DNA of 64,000 nt from CAZSBB01 sp964605235 (GCA_964605235.1 CAZSBB010000036.1:1-64000); one strand, 5' to 3'. Shown: positions 53,068-63,153, counted from the stretch's first letter. Notes: generated by a model not told the origin, from the sequence alone. Program-made: numbers and translations.

Positions 53068-56000
53068 TCAATCCACCAGCACGCCGGCGTAACCCACCAC
53101 GCGGCTGCGGTCGCCGCTGGCGTCGGCGCTGGTGCTGTAATGGGTCAGGCGCAGGTTCAGGGGACGCTCGGGTTCAAGCAGCAGGGCGTTCATGATCGCC
53201 ACGGCCGGGCGTAGGCCGCACATGCTGATTTCGTGCCGCAGACAGGTGTCGTAAAGCCGGCGCGGGTCGCCGGCGAGCATGGCGTCGAGCGCCAGGCGAT
53301 CCAGTCGGCGCCCCTCGGCATCGGGAGCGAAATGGTTCATGTCGCTGGAGATCAGCAGCAGCGGGGCGGGTTTACCGGCAGCAACCTCGGCGTCGATGAC
53401 CTGACGCAAGCCGCGCGCGAGGGTTTGCGTGTCGTCAAAGTTGCAATGGCCCAGCGCCATGGGGGCGACGCGCACCTGGGGGTTGAGATGTTGGAGGAAG
53501 GGCAGCAGCACTTCGACGCCATGCTCCATGGCGTGCGCTGCCGCATCGCAGCGCAGGCCGGGGACGACGCGCAGCAGCTGTTCGAGGAGATCGATGGCGA
53601 TGGGCACGCTGCCGGTGGGCAGACGCCAACGCTGATGCGGCGGGACCGACCAGTTGCAACCCTGATTGGTGTGCTTGGGGCCGATGACGATCACGGTGTC
53701 GGGCACCCGGGTTTGGCGCAGGGTCAGCCCCAGCGTTTGGCCGCAGTACATCCAGCCGGCGTGGGGCAGCATGATGGCGCGATGGGCAGTCGGTGCGGCA
53801 ACGGCAGTGCCGTCGTCGGGAGCGCGGGTCAGCCAGCGCTCCACCTCGCGCTGCATGTCCTCGGGCTTTGCGGGGTAAAACTGACCTGCCCGCGCGGGGG
53901 CGCGTTCTTCCAGCGCGCCGGGGAATTGCTCGCGCTGATGCTGGTGCAGGTTGAACGCGGTCAAACGCGGCTTGCTCATGCCTTGCTCCTCGGCTTGCCG
54001 CCAGTGCTGGGGATCAATGCCTGCCGCCTGCAGCGCCATCTGCACGCGATGCAGATGCGGCGCGTGTGGGTCCGGCAGCGACAGTTCCCACCCCTGTTCG
54101 GATTGCGCCAGCACAGCCTGCTGCGCCAGCAGATGGTGACGCTGGGGAAAGTCGGCCGCACGCAGCCGCAGCGATTGCCCCAGCACGTCCAGCCGCGCGA
54201 GTGTGGGTGCGGTTTGCCGTTGTTGTTGCACGAGCTGGCGCAGAGACTGGGCCGCCATGCGCGTCAGTTGGACGAGACTGTGTCCCGCCCCCAGCGCGGT
54301 GCCGTTGAGTCCGCTGCTGGTGTGCAATTGCACGCCCAACTCCTCGCCGGGGCGCGATTGCGTTAGAAACTCGTCGCCCGGTTCCGGCGCCGGCTGATCC
54401 GCCAGCACCGCCTGCGCCACCTCCAGCAGTTGATGCAGGCGCAGGTCATGCAATTGCTGAAAGTCCACGTCCGGCCGCGGGGCGGCAGCGTGCAACAGAT
54501 TCACCTGAAAACTCAGCACGTGCGTCGCTTCATCAGTGACCCACGTTTCCGGCGGCAGGTTCGCCTTGCGGCAAAGCTGATGCAGAAACGTCGGTGCATC
54601 CCAGCCCTGCTCAACGGCGACCTGCGGCAGCAGCAGACCGCGCCCGCGCGGATGGGTGATGACCAGCCCATGCGTGCCGACCTGCACCTGCTGCGCCAGG
54701 TTGTGGCCGATGCCTTCCAACGCAGCCGGCGAGTGCATCAGGGAAATTTCCAGGTCCAGCCGGGGCAGCTCGGCGGCGGTGATGGAAGCGAATCGCTGAT
54801 CGTGCAGCGCGGTGTCCGTCACCACGGTCGCCAGCAGTTGCGCCAGCGTCAGTTGGTCACCCCAGCGACCCCGGCAGGCGCGCAGCTGACCGGCCCGGGT
54901 GAGGGTGACGAACATGCCCCAGCCGGCGAGAGACTGCAGGTCGGCAGGCACCTGAGCGTCGGCGTCGGTGCTGCCGGTGCGCACGACCTGATCCAGCATC
55001 TGCCGGGCACTTTGAAGCAGAGCAGCCTGCTGGGCGCCATCGAGTGGCGGAGCGGTGGTGTTGGAAAATGCGGTGATGCGCGGTTCCATGTTGTGCGGCT
55101 CCTGCGGCTGCGCCGCAACCCCTGGCTCACGCGCGGGGCTCGTTAATGCTGCGGGAGGTTCGGGGGTGATTCCGGGGGGGGGTCCGGGGGTCGTCACGCG
55201 CAGGGGCACGTATTGGCGCGGATCGCTGATGCGCACCGGCTGACGTTTGCGTCCCCAGTCGCCGGGCTGTTGGGCAGCGCTGTCAAACACGCCGGGAATG
55301 GTCGTGCCGCAGTGGGTGCAGGTTGGGCCGATCAGATGGTACTGGCCCAGCTCATACCAGTCGCGTTCGATCACCAGCTTGCCGCATTGATGGCAGTAGG
55401 TGCTTTGCCGGGCGACGTCGTTGACATTGCCGACGTAGACGTATTGCAGCCCGCGCGCCAGGGCGATCTCCCGCGCCCGCGCCAGCGTCTCCGGCGGGGT
55501 GCGCGGCTTGTCGCGCATCTTGAAATCCGGGTGAAAGGCCGTGAAATGCAACGGCACGCGCGGCCCCAGACGCGCGGCGATCCAGTCGCACATCGCTTTG
55601 GTTTCATCCGGGTCGTCGTTCTCGCCGGGGATCAGGAGCGTGGTGATCTCCACCCACACGCTGGTGTGTTTGCAGAGGTATTCGAGCGTGTCGAGCACCG
55701 GCTGCAGGTGGGTCTGCGTCAGCCGACGGTAGAAGCTTTCGGTGAAAGCTTTGAGATCGACATTGGCGGCATCCATGTGCTGATAAAACTCAGCGCGCGG
55801 CTCGGGGCTGATGTAGCCGGCGGTCACCGCCACCGTGCGCAGGCCGGCGGGGCGCGCGACCTTGGCGATGTCGATGGCGTACTCCGCCCAGATGGTCGGA
55901 TCGTTGTAGGTGAAAGCGATGCTGCGGCAACCAGTGCTGAGCGCCGCCTGCACAATTGCCTCCGGTCCGGCGTTGCCGGCGAGGGTGTCCATCTCCCGGC

Positions 56001-56313
56001 TTTTGGAAATGTCCCAGTTCTGGCAGAACTTGCAGCCTAAGTTGCAGCCGGCGGTGCCCAGCGAGAGGATCGGCGTGCCCGGGAGGAAATGGTTGAGCGG
56101 CTTCTTCTCGATGGGATCAATGCAGAAGCCGCTGCTGCGCCCGTAGGTGGTCAGCACCAGTTCCCCGCCGTCGTTGGCGCGCACGAAGCAGAACCCGCGA
56201 CTCCCGGCCGGGATGCTGCATTCGCGCGGGCAGAGCGTGCAGATCACCTTGCTCGGGTCATCGGCAGCGCGGCGCCACCAGCGCGTGGTGAAAGTGGAAG
56301 TGGGGGACGGCAT
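53068..56313 (-). CDS. AmmeMemoRadiSam triple fusion: radical SAM - AMMECR1 - Memo
   Basis: 1081 residues joining all three AmmeMemoRadiSam components. Residues ~20-370: radical SAM enzyme with the 4Fe-4S motif CNLGCKFC (C90, C94, C97), an upstream Cys cluster (CTLCPREC) and a downstream zinc-ribbon-like CHQCGKL...CTHCG. Residues ~409-625: AMMECR1 domain (GMFVTLTRAGQLRACRGRWG). A linker region of about 180 residues with no recognised fold follows. Residues ~806-1081: Memo domain with LPHAGWMYCGQ, MEHGVEVLLPFL, LLISSDMNHFA and the C-terminal VVGYAGVLVD. The system is conserved in bacteria and archaea but its reaction is unknown. One uninterrupted frame, so a genuine fusion. Confidence 0.93.
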   Translation of the reverse strand: MPSPTSTFTTRWWRRAADDPSKVICTLCPRECSIPAGSRGFCFVRANDGGELVLTTYGRSSGFCIDPIEKKPLNHFLPGTPILSLGTAGCNLGCKFCQNWDISKSREMDTLAGNAGPEAIVQAALSTGCRSIAFTYNDPTIWAEYAIDIAKVARPAGLRTVAVTAGYISPEPRAEFYQHMDAANVDLKAFTESFYRRLTQTHLQPVLDTLEYLCKHTSVWVEITTLLIPGENDDPDETKAMCDWIAARLGPRVPLHFTAFHPDFKMRDKPRTPPETLARAREIALARGLQYVYVGNVNDVARQSTYCHQCGKLVIERDWYELGQYHLIGPTCTHCGTTIPGVFDSAAQQPGDWGRKRQPVRISDPRQYVPLRVTTPGPPPGITPEPPAALTSPAREPGVAAQPQEPHNMEPRITAFSNTTAPPLDGAQQAALLQSARQMLDQVVRTGSTDADAQVPADLQSLAGWGMFVTLTRAGQLRACRGRWGDQLTLAQLLATVVTDTALHDQRFASITAAELPRLDLEISLMHSPAALEGIGHNLAQQVQVGTHGLVITHPRGRGLLLPQVAVEQGWDAPTFLHQLCRKANLPPETWVTDEATHVLSFQVNLLHAAAPRPDVDFQQLHDLRLHQLLEVAQAVLADQPAPEPGDEFLTQSRPGEELGVQLHTSSGLNGTALGAGHSLVQLTRMAAQSLRQLVQQQRQTAPTLARLDVLGQSLRLRAADFPQRHHLLAQQAVLAQSEQGWELSLPDPHAPHLHRVQMALQAAGIDPQHWRQAEEQGMSKPRLTAFNLHQHQREQFPGALEERAPARAGQFYPAKPEDMQREVERWLTRAPDDGTAVAAPTAHRAIMLPHAGWMYCGQTLGLTLRQTRVPDTVIVIGPKHTNQGCNWSVPPHQRWRLPTGSVPIAIDLLEQLLRVVPGLRCDAAAHAMEHGVEVLLPFLQHLNPQVRVAPMALGHCNFDDTQTLARGLRQVIDAEVAAGKPAPLLLISSDMNHFAPDAEGRRLDRLALDAMLAGDPRRLYDTCLRHEISMCGLRPAVAIMNALLLEPERPLNLRLTHYSTSADASGDRSRVVGYAGVLVD

Positions 56314-56353
56314 CGGCGATTCCAGGCGCGACCATGCAGCGCGGGGGTTTCAC

Positions 56354-56382
56354 TTAGCCCCGGGTCAGTGACCCGGGGCTAA
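56354..56382. repeat. Perfect 29-bp palindrome (TTAGCCCCGGGTCA)
   Basis: TTAGCCCCGGGTCA, one base, then its exact reverse complement. It lies upstream of both the triple-fusion gene and, in the opposite direction, the KDPG aldolase gene. It may be a dispersed palindromic repeat; an operator role cannot be excluded. Confidence 0.85.
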
Positions 56383-56516
56383 ATGGGTGTGCGGTTTCCG
56401 TTATGAACGTGGCCGGGAAACCCGCGGCATCATTTTACGCGCTGCTGCGTCCAAGCCTTGGCATTGACTTTCCGGTAAATTGGAAGTTTCCCGCAGCGAC
56501 TTGAGGAGCAACGACC

Positions 56517-57176
56517 ATGACGCGGCTGACCGGACGCAACGCATTGCTGGGACGGATGGAAACCAGTGGCCTGGTGGCGGTGATTCGCGCCGACAGCCCG
56601 GGCCAGTTGGTGGATGTGTGCTCGGCGCTGCGCGACGGCGGGGTGGAGGTGTCGGAGATCACCATGACCACGCCCGGGGCGCTGGACGCCATTCACCAGG
56701 CGACGGAAAAGCTGGGCGACAGCTGCCTGATCGGCGTGGGCAGCGTGCTGGACCCGGAAACCGCGCGGATGGCGATTCTCGCCGGGGCGCGGTACGTCGT
56801 GGCGCCGACACTGAATCTGGAGGTGATCGCCATGGCGCACCGTTATGACAAGCCGGTGGTCCCCGGGGCCCTGACGCCCACGGAAGTGATGACCGCGTGG
56901 CAGGCGGGCGCGGACCTGGTGAAGGTGTTTCCCGCCAATGTGTTCGGCCCCAGCTATTTCAAAGACCTGCTGGCGCCGATGCCGCAGCTCAAACTCACCC
57001 CCACCGGCGGCGTGAGCCTGGACACCGCCGCCGACTGGCTCAAAGCCGGGGCGGCCTGCCTGGGCGTCGGCTCAGCGCTGGTGAAGAAAGACCTGATCAA
57101 GTCCCGGGACTGGGCGGGGCTGACCAAACTCGCCAAACAGTACCGCGACATCGTGGATCAGACGCGCGGCGGATAA
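56517..57176 (+). CDS. eda: 2-keto-3-deoxy-6-phosphogluconate / 4-hydroxy-2-oxoglutarate aldolase
   Basis: 219 residues, class I (beta/alpha)8 aldolase of the KDPG/KHG family, Entner-Doudoroff or hexuronate branch. Conserved parts: LVAVIRADSPGQLVDVCSAL, GGVEVSEITMTTPGAL (catalytic Glu), LIGVGSVLDPETARMA, PGALTPTEVMTAWQAGADLV, and the Schiff-base Lys in LVKVFPANVFGPSYFK, then LTPTGGVSLD. ATG 56517 follows AGGAG at 9 nt. A homologue may serve other 2-keto-3-deoxy sugar acids. Confidence 0.94.
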   Translation: MTRLTGRNALLGRMETSGLVAVIRADSPGQLVDVCSALRDGGVEVSEITMTTPGALDAIHQATEKLGDSCLIGVGSVLDPETARMAILAGARYVVAPTLNLEVIAMAHRYDKPVVPGALTPTEVMTAWQAGADLVKVFPANVFGPSYFKDLLAPMPQLKLTPTGGVSLDTAADWLKAGAACLGVGSALVKKDLIKSRDWAGLTKLAKQYRDIVDQTRGG

Positions 57177-57368
57177 CCCGGGCCGCGCCGACGCAGCCGT
57201 CCGGATAATTGCCCGTTGCGGATTCCGTCCGTGAATGTGGAATTGCTGGATAAAGTTAGTCAATTACTCGCCCGATGAGCATTCCTGCAGACACCATGGG
57301 GGGCAGACCTGGTGTGGTTCGTTGGTGCATCGGTGGATGCCGCCAGCGGATTTGTGGGAAGCGATTCC

Positions 57369-59897
57369 GTGCGCCTGACCGTCGGACGAAAACTGTATCT
57401 CGGCTTTGCGCTGCTCGTGCTCATGCTGGCGCTGACGACGCTGTACGAGTTGCACTGTCTGGGACAAGCCCATCGGCCCTATGCCCAGGCGGTGACGCAG
57501 CGGCTGCCCTTCCTGGCGCGCAGCTCGGGGGTGCATCAGCAACTGCACCGGGCGGAAATGCTGCTTGAACCCCGCAGCGACCTTGCGCCGGAGCAAGCGG
57601 CGATCCCCGCGCAGCTGGCGGAGCAAATCGAGCAGGTCGAGCACAGCCTCCACCAATGGAAACGCAGTCTGGAGGAGTCGGCGGTGCGCTTGCCCCCCAC
57701 TCAGCGGCAGGCGCTGCAGGCACAGTTGGCGGCCTTGCTGGCGTATCGCCAAGTGCTCAACGACGCCCCCGGCGCCGCAGGCGCGCCAGCCGGCGCCCAG
57801 TCCGAGTCGCCGCTGGTCGAAGGGGAGCGCTTGATCCGCGACATCGAGCATCTGGTGGGCGAAATCTCTCAGGACCAGGTGGACGCCTGCTTTGCCGGCT
57901 TGCACGTGATGGAGGCCGCCCTGCGCCGCATCAGTTATGCCTTGGGCGCATCGGTGCTGCTGGTCCTGGTGGGCGGCTTGCTGGGCATCGCCTGGGTGTC
58001 GCGTGGTCTGCTGGGCAAGCTCAACCATCTGGTGCAGGCCGCCCAGCAGGTTGGCGCGGGCAATCTGAATCATCGGTTGCAGCTGCCGGGCGAAGACGAG
58101 TTCACCCGCATTGCCGCCGCCTTCAACGCCATGCTTGACGCGGTGCGCGCCAACCAGCAGCACCTGCACGCCCAGAGCCTGGCGCTGGCGCACGAAGTGG
58201 AACATCGCCAGCTCACCCAGGCGGCGGTGGAAGCCCGTGAGGAGCAATACCGCGCTCTGGTCGGTTCCGCGGTGGACGGGATCATCACCATCGACCAGCG
58301 CGGCGCCATCATGTTCACCAATCCCGCCGTGGAACGCATCTTCGGCTATCGCGCGGAAGAAATGCTTGGTCAAAACATCAAAATGCTCATGCCCGACGCC
58401 AGCGCCCGGGATCACGACGCCCGCCTGCATCGCGCCAGCCAACGCTCCGCCGAAGCTTCGGGCGCCAAAGTGGTGGGACAGGGCCGGGAGGTGCTCGCCC
58501 GCCGCCGCGATGGCAGCACGTTTCCCATCTGGTTGTCGGTGGGACAGTTCCGGCTCAACGGTCAACTGCATTTCACCGGGATTCTGCATGATGTGAGTGA
58601 ACGCCTCGAGCATCAGCAGCAGTTGCAGCGCGCCAAGGACGCCGCCGAGGCCGCCCGCAACGAACTGGCGAGCACCAATGAACAACTCGAACACGCCATC
58701 GCCCAGGCCAATCTGCTGGCGGCGCAGGCGGCTCAGTCGGCGCAGAGCAAGAGCGACTTCCTGGCGAACATGAGCCATGAAATTCGCACTCCGCTCAACG
58801 GCATCCTCGGCATGGCGCAGCTGCTCGCTGACAGCGGCTTGACGCCGGAGCAGGCGGAACAGGTGGACATCATCGCCAACTGCGGCGATGGGCTGCTCGT
58901 GCTGCTCAACGACATCCTCGACCTGTCCAAAATCGAAGCTGGACGCCTGCGGCTGGAAGAAATCGAATTTGAGCCGGCCCCTTGTCTGCGCGGTTGCCTG
59001 GAAGTGTTCCGCATCCCCGCCCGGCAAAAAGGGCTGGAACTGCTGCTCCACACCGACCCCCAACTGCCCCGGCGCCTGCTGGGCGATCCCACCCGGCTGC
59101 GGCAGGTGCTCTTCAACCTGGTGGGCAACGCCATCAAGTTCACCGCCGCGGGCACGGTCGCGGTGGACTGCCAGGTGCAGGCGCAGGACGAGCAGCACTG
59201 TCGGCTGCGCTTCACCGTGCGCGACACCGGCATCGGCATCGATCCGGCAGTGCAGCCGCTGTTGTTTGAACCCTTTGTGCAGGCGGACAGCTCCATCACC
59301 CGGCAATTCGGGGGCACCGGCCTGGGCCTGTCGATCTGCAAACGCTTGTGCGCGGCCATGGGGGGTTCCATCGGCTTCACCAGCGCAGTGGGGCAAGGCA
59401 CGGCGTTCTGGTTTGAAGTGCAGTTGCGCCCAGCCGCGCTGTCCGACGCCACCCCGCCGGCGGACAGCGCACCGGCGGCCCAACCGCCGCGCCACCGCCC
59501 GGCCACCCGGCCGCTGCGCGTGTTGCTGGTGGAGGACAATCGGGTCAACCAGCGGGTCGCGCGCAAAATGCTCGAGAAACTTGGTTGCGAAGTGGACCTG
59601 GCGACCAACGGCAAGCTCGCCGTGGCGCGGGTGGAGCAGGATCACGCCTACGACCTGATTCTCATGGACCTGCAGATGCCATTGATGGATGGCTATCAGG
59701 CGGCCCAGCGCATCTGCGCCCTGCCGAATCCACCACCCATCGTGGCGCTGACCGCTTGTGCGATGTCGGAAGACGGGGAACGCTGCCGGGCGGCGGGCAT
59801 GGTGGATCATCTGACCAAACCGCTGAAAATGGACGCCTTGGCGCAATTGCTGGCGCGTTATGAGCCGGTCGACGCGCTCCTGACCCAGGCGGCATAG
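57369..59897 (+). CDS. Hybrid sensor histidine kinase (HAMP-PAS-HisKA-HATPase-REC)
   Basis: About 842 residues. Two membrane helices (GFALLVLMLALTTLYEL and LGASVLLVLVGGLLGIAWV) bracket a helical sensor region. HAMP follows, then PAS (YRALVGSAVDGIITI; NPAVERIFGYRAEEML), coiled coil, HisKA with the phospho-acceptor His in FLANMSHEIRTPLNGI, HATPase (DTGIGIDP; GGTGLGLSIC) and a C-terminal REC domain (VLLVEDNRVNQ; phospho-acceptor Asp in LILMDLQMP; switch Lys in HLTKPL). I prefer GTG 57369 (RLTVGRKLYLGF), with GGGAAG 7 nt upstream, over GTG 57312. Signal unknown. Confidence 0.93.
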   Translation: MRLTVGRKLYLGFALLVLMLALTTLYELHCLGQAHRPYAQAVTQRLPFLARSSGVHQQLHRAEMLLEPRSDLAPEQAAIPAQLAEQIEQVEHSLHQWKRSLEESAVRLPPTQRQALQAQLAALLAYRQVLNDAPGAAGAPAGAQSESPLVEGERLIRDIEHLVGEISQDQVDACFAGLHVMEAALRRISYALGASVLLVLVGGLLGIAWVSRGLLGKLNHLVQAAQQVGAGNLNHRLQLPGEDEFTRIAAAFNAMLDAVRANQQHLHAQSLALAHEVEHRQLTQAAVEAREEQYRALVGSAVDGIITIDQRGAIMFTNPAVERIFGYRAEEMLGQNIKMLMPDASARDHDARLHRASQRSAEASGAKVVGQGREVLARRRDGSTFPIWLSVGQFRLNGQLHFTGILHDVSERLEHQQQLQRAKDAAEAARNELASTNEQLEHAIAQANLLAAQAAQSAQSKSDFLANMSHEIRTPLNGILGMAQLLADSGLTPEQAEQVDIIANCGDGLLVLLNDILDLSKIEAGRLRLEEIEFEPAPCLRGCLEVFRIPARQKGLELLLHTDPQLPRRLLGDPTRLRQVLFNLVGNAIKFTAAGTVAVDCQVQAQDEQHCRLRFTVRDTGIGIDPAVQPLLFEPFVQADSSITRQFGGTGLGLSICKRLCAAMGGSIGFTSAVGQGTAFWFEVQLRPAALSDATPPADSAPAAQPPRHRPATRPLRVLLVEDNRVNQRVARKMLEKLGCEVDLATNGKLAVARVEQDHAYDLILMDLQMPLMDGYQAAQRICALPNPPPIVALTACAMSEDGERCRAAGMVDHLTKPLKMDALAQLLARYEPVDALLTQAA

Positions 59898-60014
59898 GTT
59901 TGCGGAGCGCAGGGCTGTCGCCTACGCGAAGCCGGTCTGGCCAACCTGGATTTTCACCGGGGCGACATAAACAAACCACGAAATCACTTTTGTTCCATAA
60001 AGTCGGAGTTGGCA

Positions 60015-63000
60015 GTGTCCGATTTCTCACAGGTGCAAACCACACCCTCCCGCCTGTGTGGCTTGTCGGCGGTCCTGTTGCTCACGGCCTGGCTGAGCGC
60101 AGGGGCAGCCGATCAGTCAATGCATCCGGACGCCGCGCCGCCGACTGATCCCGCGCTCGCCGCAGCGCCGGAAGCTGTGGCAGCGCCCCCGGCCCAGCCC
60201 GCCGCCGCCCCAGCCTGCCATAGCGCGCTGGCCAACGGTTCCACGGCTGCCGCCGCGGCGACCAATTCCCCGGTCACCGGCACGTTCGTGGACTACTTCA
60301 CGAACTTCGGGCGCTACATGCCGCGCACCCATTGCATGATCAACGCCGACGGCACGCCCGACTGGCCGTGGATCATCGGCCTGATCGTGCTCACCAGCAC
60401 CGTCATCGTCGGCTACCTGCGCATCTTCGCCTTCTGGCGCCGCAACTACCTGAGCGAAGAGGAACGCGATCGCAACCGCAAGCTCATGGAGCTGGCGAAC
60501 ATCTTCCTCTGGTGCGCCGTCTGCGGCTACGCCATGAGCCTCGTCAGCTTCTTCTGGCCCGCGTACCGGTTGCTGGCGCTCTTCCTGGCGGTGCTCAACT
60601 TCTTCACCTGGCGCTTCGCCACCAGTCTCAGCGATTTCAAAGTGTCGCTCAGCGCCCGCCGGCTGCAGCGCGAACTGGAAGAATCGCTCCAGCAGCGCGC
60701 GGATCGTCTGGAAGAAGAAGTCCGCCGCCGCACCGCCGAACTGAGCGCCAAGAACGAGCAACTGGCCGCCAGCGAGCAACGCTTCAACCAGATGGTCGCC
60801 AACGTGCCGGGCATGGTGTACCGCTTTGAGCGCACTGCCGACGGCGCCCATCGCTTCAGCTACGCCAGCGATGGCGCGTTCGGCGTGTTCGGCTACACCG
60901 CCCAGCAGGTCGTCGACGATCCGCAGTTGCTCCTGCCCAACGCCATTCATGCCGACGATCTGCCCGGTTTGCGCGAAGCCATCGACGCCTCGGCGTCCAC
61001 CGGGGCATATTTCGAATGGGAAGGCCGGGTGTACGACGAAGCCGGCCGGGAGCGCCAGGTGCAGGCCCGTTCGCAGCCGCATCGCGACGCCGACGGCGGC
61101 GTCCGCTGGGACGGCATCGTCATCGATGTCACCGAATCCCGTCAGGCTACCCTGGCGCTCGAAAACGCCCGCCAGGAAGCCCGCAAGCTGGCGCTGGTCG
61201 CCGCCAACACCAGCAACGCCGTGGTCATCACCGATCCGCAAGGCTACATCGAATGGGTCAACGAAGGCTTCACCCGGATCACCGGCTACAGCTATGAGGA
61301 AGCCATCGGCCGCAAGCCCGGCAGCTTCCTGCAAGGCGAACGCACTGACCCCCAGGTGGTCGCGCAAATCCGCCATGCCGTCGCCCAGGCGCAGCCGATT
61401 GAAGTCGAGCTGATCAACTACGGCAAGACCGGGCGCGAGTACTGGCTGCGCGTGGAAATCCAGCCGGTGCGCAATGAGCAGGGCGCCGTCACCAACTTCA
61501 TCGCCATCGAAAGCGACATCACCCACGCCAAGCAAGCCGAGCAGGAACTGGCCCGCGCCCGCGACGCCGCCAATGCCGCCAATCAAGCCAAGAGCGCTTT
61601 CCTGGCGAACATCAGCCATGAAATCCGCACGCCGCTGGGCGCGGTGATCGGCTTCAGTGAAATGCTGCAGCGCGACCTGAACGCTCCCGAACGGCCGCAG
61701 TGGGTCGCCACCATTCACCGCAGCGCCCAGCACCTGCTCACGCTCATCAACGACGTGCTGGACTTCTCCAAGATCGAAGCCGGGCGCATGGAGTTTGAAC
61801 GCATCGAATGCTCGCCGCATGAACTGCTGGCGGAGGTGGCGTCGATCATGCGTGTGCCAGCCCGCGAGAAAGGTTTGGACCTGAGCCTGCGCTGCCGGAC
61901 CTCGTTGCCCGCGCTCATTCAGACCGATCCCACCCGGCTGCGTCAGGTGTTGCTGAACCTGGTGAGCAACGCCATCAAATTCACCGAGCAGGGCGGCATC
62001 CGTCTGGTGGCGGCGCTGGAGGAAGACGGCCCCGAGCCGCGCTTCTGCGTGGATGTGGCGGACACCGGCATCGGCATGACCGACGAACAGCAGCAACGCA
62101 TTTTCCAGCCGTTTTCCCAGGCGGACAACTCCATGACCCGACGCTTCGGCGGCACGGGTTTGGGGCTGGCGATCAGCAAACACATCTGCGAAGGACTCGG
62201 CGGCGGGCTGGCGCTGCATTCGCGCCCCGGCGTGGGCAGCACCTTCACCGTGCGGGTGCAGACGGGTGAGCTGACCAACGTGCCCCGAATCAACGCCGAG
62301 GAAGCCATCGCCCAGTTTGAAACCACGCAACCAGTTCCCCTGACGCAGGAAGACAGCCAGGCGCTGGCGGGGCGGCATCTGCTGGTGGTGGATGACGGGC
62401 AGACCAATCGTCAGCTCATCAGCTTGTACCTGCGCCGCGCCGGCGCCGAGGTGACGTGCGCGGAACATGGCGAGGACGCACTGGCGCAGCTCCAGCGTCA
62501 TCCGCATTTCGACCTGATCCTGCTGGACATGCAGATGCCCCGAATGGATGGCTACACCGCCGCCGGGGCGATGCGTCAGCGCGGCTACGCCATGCCGATT
62601 GTCGCCCTGACCGCTCATGCGATGAGCGGCGACCGCGAACGCTGCCTCGCCGCTGGCTGCGATGAATACATGACCAAGCCCATCACGGGCCGCAAGCTGA
62701 TCAGTTGCGTGCAGCAGTTGCTGGGCATGGCCGCAGCCCCCGCGTCGGCGGCCGCTTCTGGCCGCGCCCCGGACGCCGCCCCGGCAACCGGCCTGACGCC
62801 GCTGTGCAGCGAACTGCCCATGGACGATGCGGAGTTCGCCGACATCGTGCGCTGTTTCGTTGACACCGCCCGCAGCCGGTTTGAAGACATGCGCCACGCG
62901 GTGGAAGCAGCGGAATACCGCCGGCTGGCGGACCTCGCCCACTGGCTCAAGGGCTCGGGCGGCTCGGCGGGTTTCCCCGCGTTTTGTCCGGTGGCGCAGG

Positions 63001-63140
63001 AACTGGAGCAGGCGGCCCTGCACGGCAACCTGCAAGCCATCGAGTCCCAACTGCTGCACGTGCGGCAACTGATCGAACGCTCGGCAGCGGGTCTGGCGCC
63101 GGCGGTGGATGCCCCATCCACGCTTACGCAGCGCCAGTAG
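60015..63140 (+). CDS. Hybrid sensor histidine kinase (3TM-PAS-PAS-HisKA-HATPase-REC-HPt)
   Basis: About 1041 residues. An N-terminal signal-like segment and an Ala/Pro-rich stretch lead to three membrane helices (~120-205: WIIGLIVLTSTVIVGYL; NIFLWCAVCGYAMSLVSFF; LLALFLAVLNFFTW), then a coiled coil. Two PAS domains follow (QMVANVPGMVYRFERTAD; NAVVITDPQGYIEWVNEGFT), HisKA (FLANISHEIRTPLGAV), HATPase (DTGIGMTDEQQ; GGTGLGLAIS), REC (LLVVDDGQTN; LILLDMQMPRMDGY) and a C-terminal HPt with His in LAHWLKGSGGSAGF. GTG 60015 has GGAG 6 nt upstream. It can run a full phosphorelay. It ends 13 nt before the HD-GYP regulator gene, so they are probably one operon. Confidence 0.94.
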   Translation: MSDFSQVQTTPSRLCGLSAVLLLTAWLSAGAADQSMHPDAAPPTDPALAAAPEAVAAPPAQPAAAPACHSALANGSTAAAAATNSPVTGTFVDYFTNFGRYMPRTHCMINADGTPDWPWIIGLIVLTSTVIVGYLRIFAFWRRNYLSEEERDRNRKLMELANIFLWCAVCGYAMSLVSFFWPAYRLLALFLAVLNFFTWRFATSLSDFKVSLSARRLQRELEESLQQRADRLEEEVRRRTAELSAKNEQLAASEQRFNQMVANVPGMVYRFERTADGAHRFSYASDGAFGVFGYTAQQVVDDPQLLLPNAIHADDLPGLREAIDASASTGAYFEWEGRVYDEAGRERQVQARSQPHRDADGGVRWDGIVIDVTESRQATLALENARQEARKLALVAANTSNAVVITDPQGYIEWVNEGFTRITGYSYEEAIGRKPGSFLQGERTDPQVVAQIRHAVAQAQPIEVELINYGKTGREYWLRVEIQPVRNEQGAVTNFIAIESDITHAKQAEQELARARDAANAANQAKSAFLANISHEIRTPLGAVIGFSEMLQRDLNAPERPQWVATIHRSAQHLLTLINDVLDFSKIEAGRMEFERIECSPHELLAEVASIMRVPAREKGLDLSLRCRTSLPALIQTDPTRLRQVLLNLVSNAIKFTEQGGIRLVAALEEDGPEPRFCVDVADTGIGMTDEQQQRIFQPFSQADNSMTRRFGGTGLGLAISKHICEGLGGGLALHSRPGVGSTFTVRVQTGELTNVPRINAEEAIAQFETTQPVPLTQEDSQALAGRHLLVVDDGQTNRQLISLYLRRAGAEVTCAEHGEDALAQLQRHPHFDLILLDMQMPRMDGYTAAGAMRQRGYAMPIVALTAHAMSGDRERCLAAGCDEYMTKPITGRKLISCVQQLLGMAAAPASAAASGRAPDAAPATGLTPLCSELPMDDAEFADIVRCFVDTARSRFEDMRHAVEAAEYRRLADLAHWLKGSGGSAGFPAFCPVAQELEQAALHGNLQAIESQLLHVRQLIERSAAGLAPAVDAPSTLTQRQ

Positions 63141-63153
63141 GAAGGCATACCTC

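Noticed and set aside
57264..59846. 860-codon minus-strand ORF
   Set aside because: Antisense to the first hybrid kinase.
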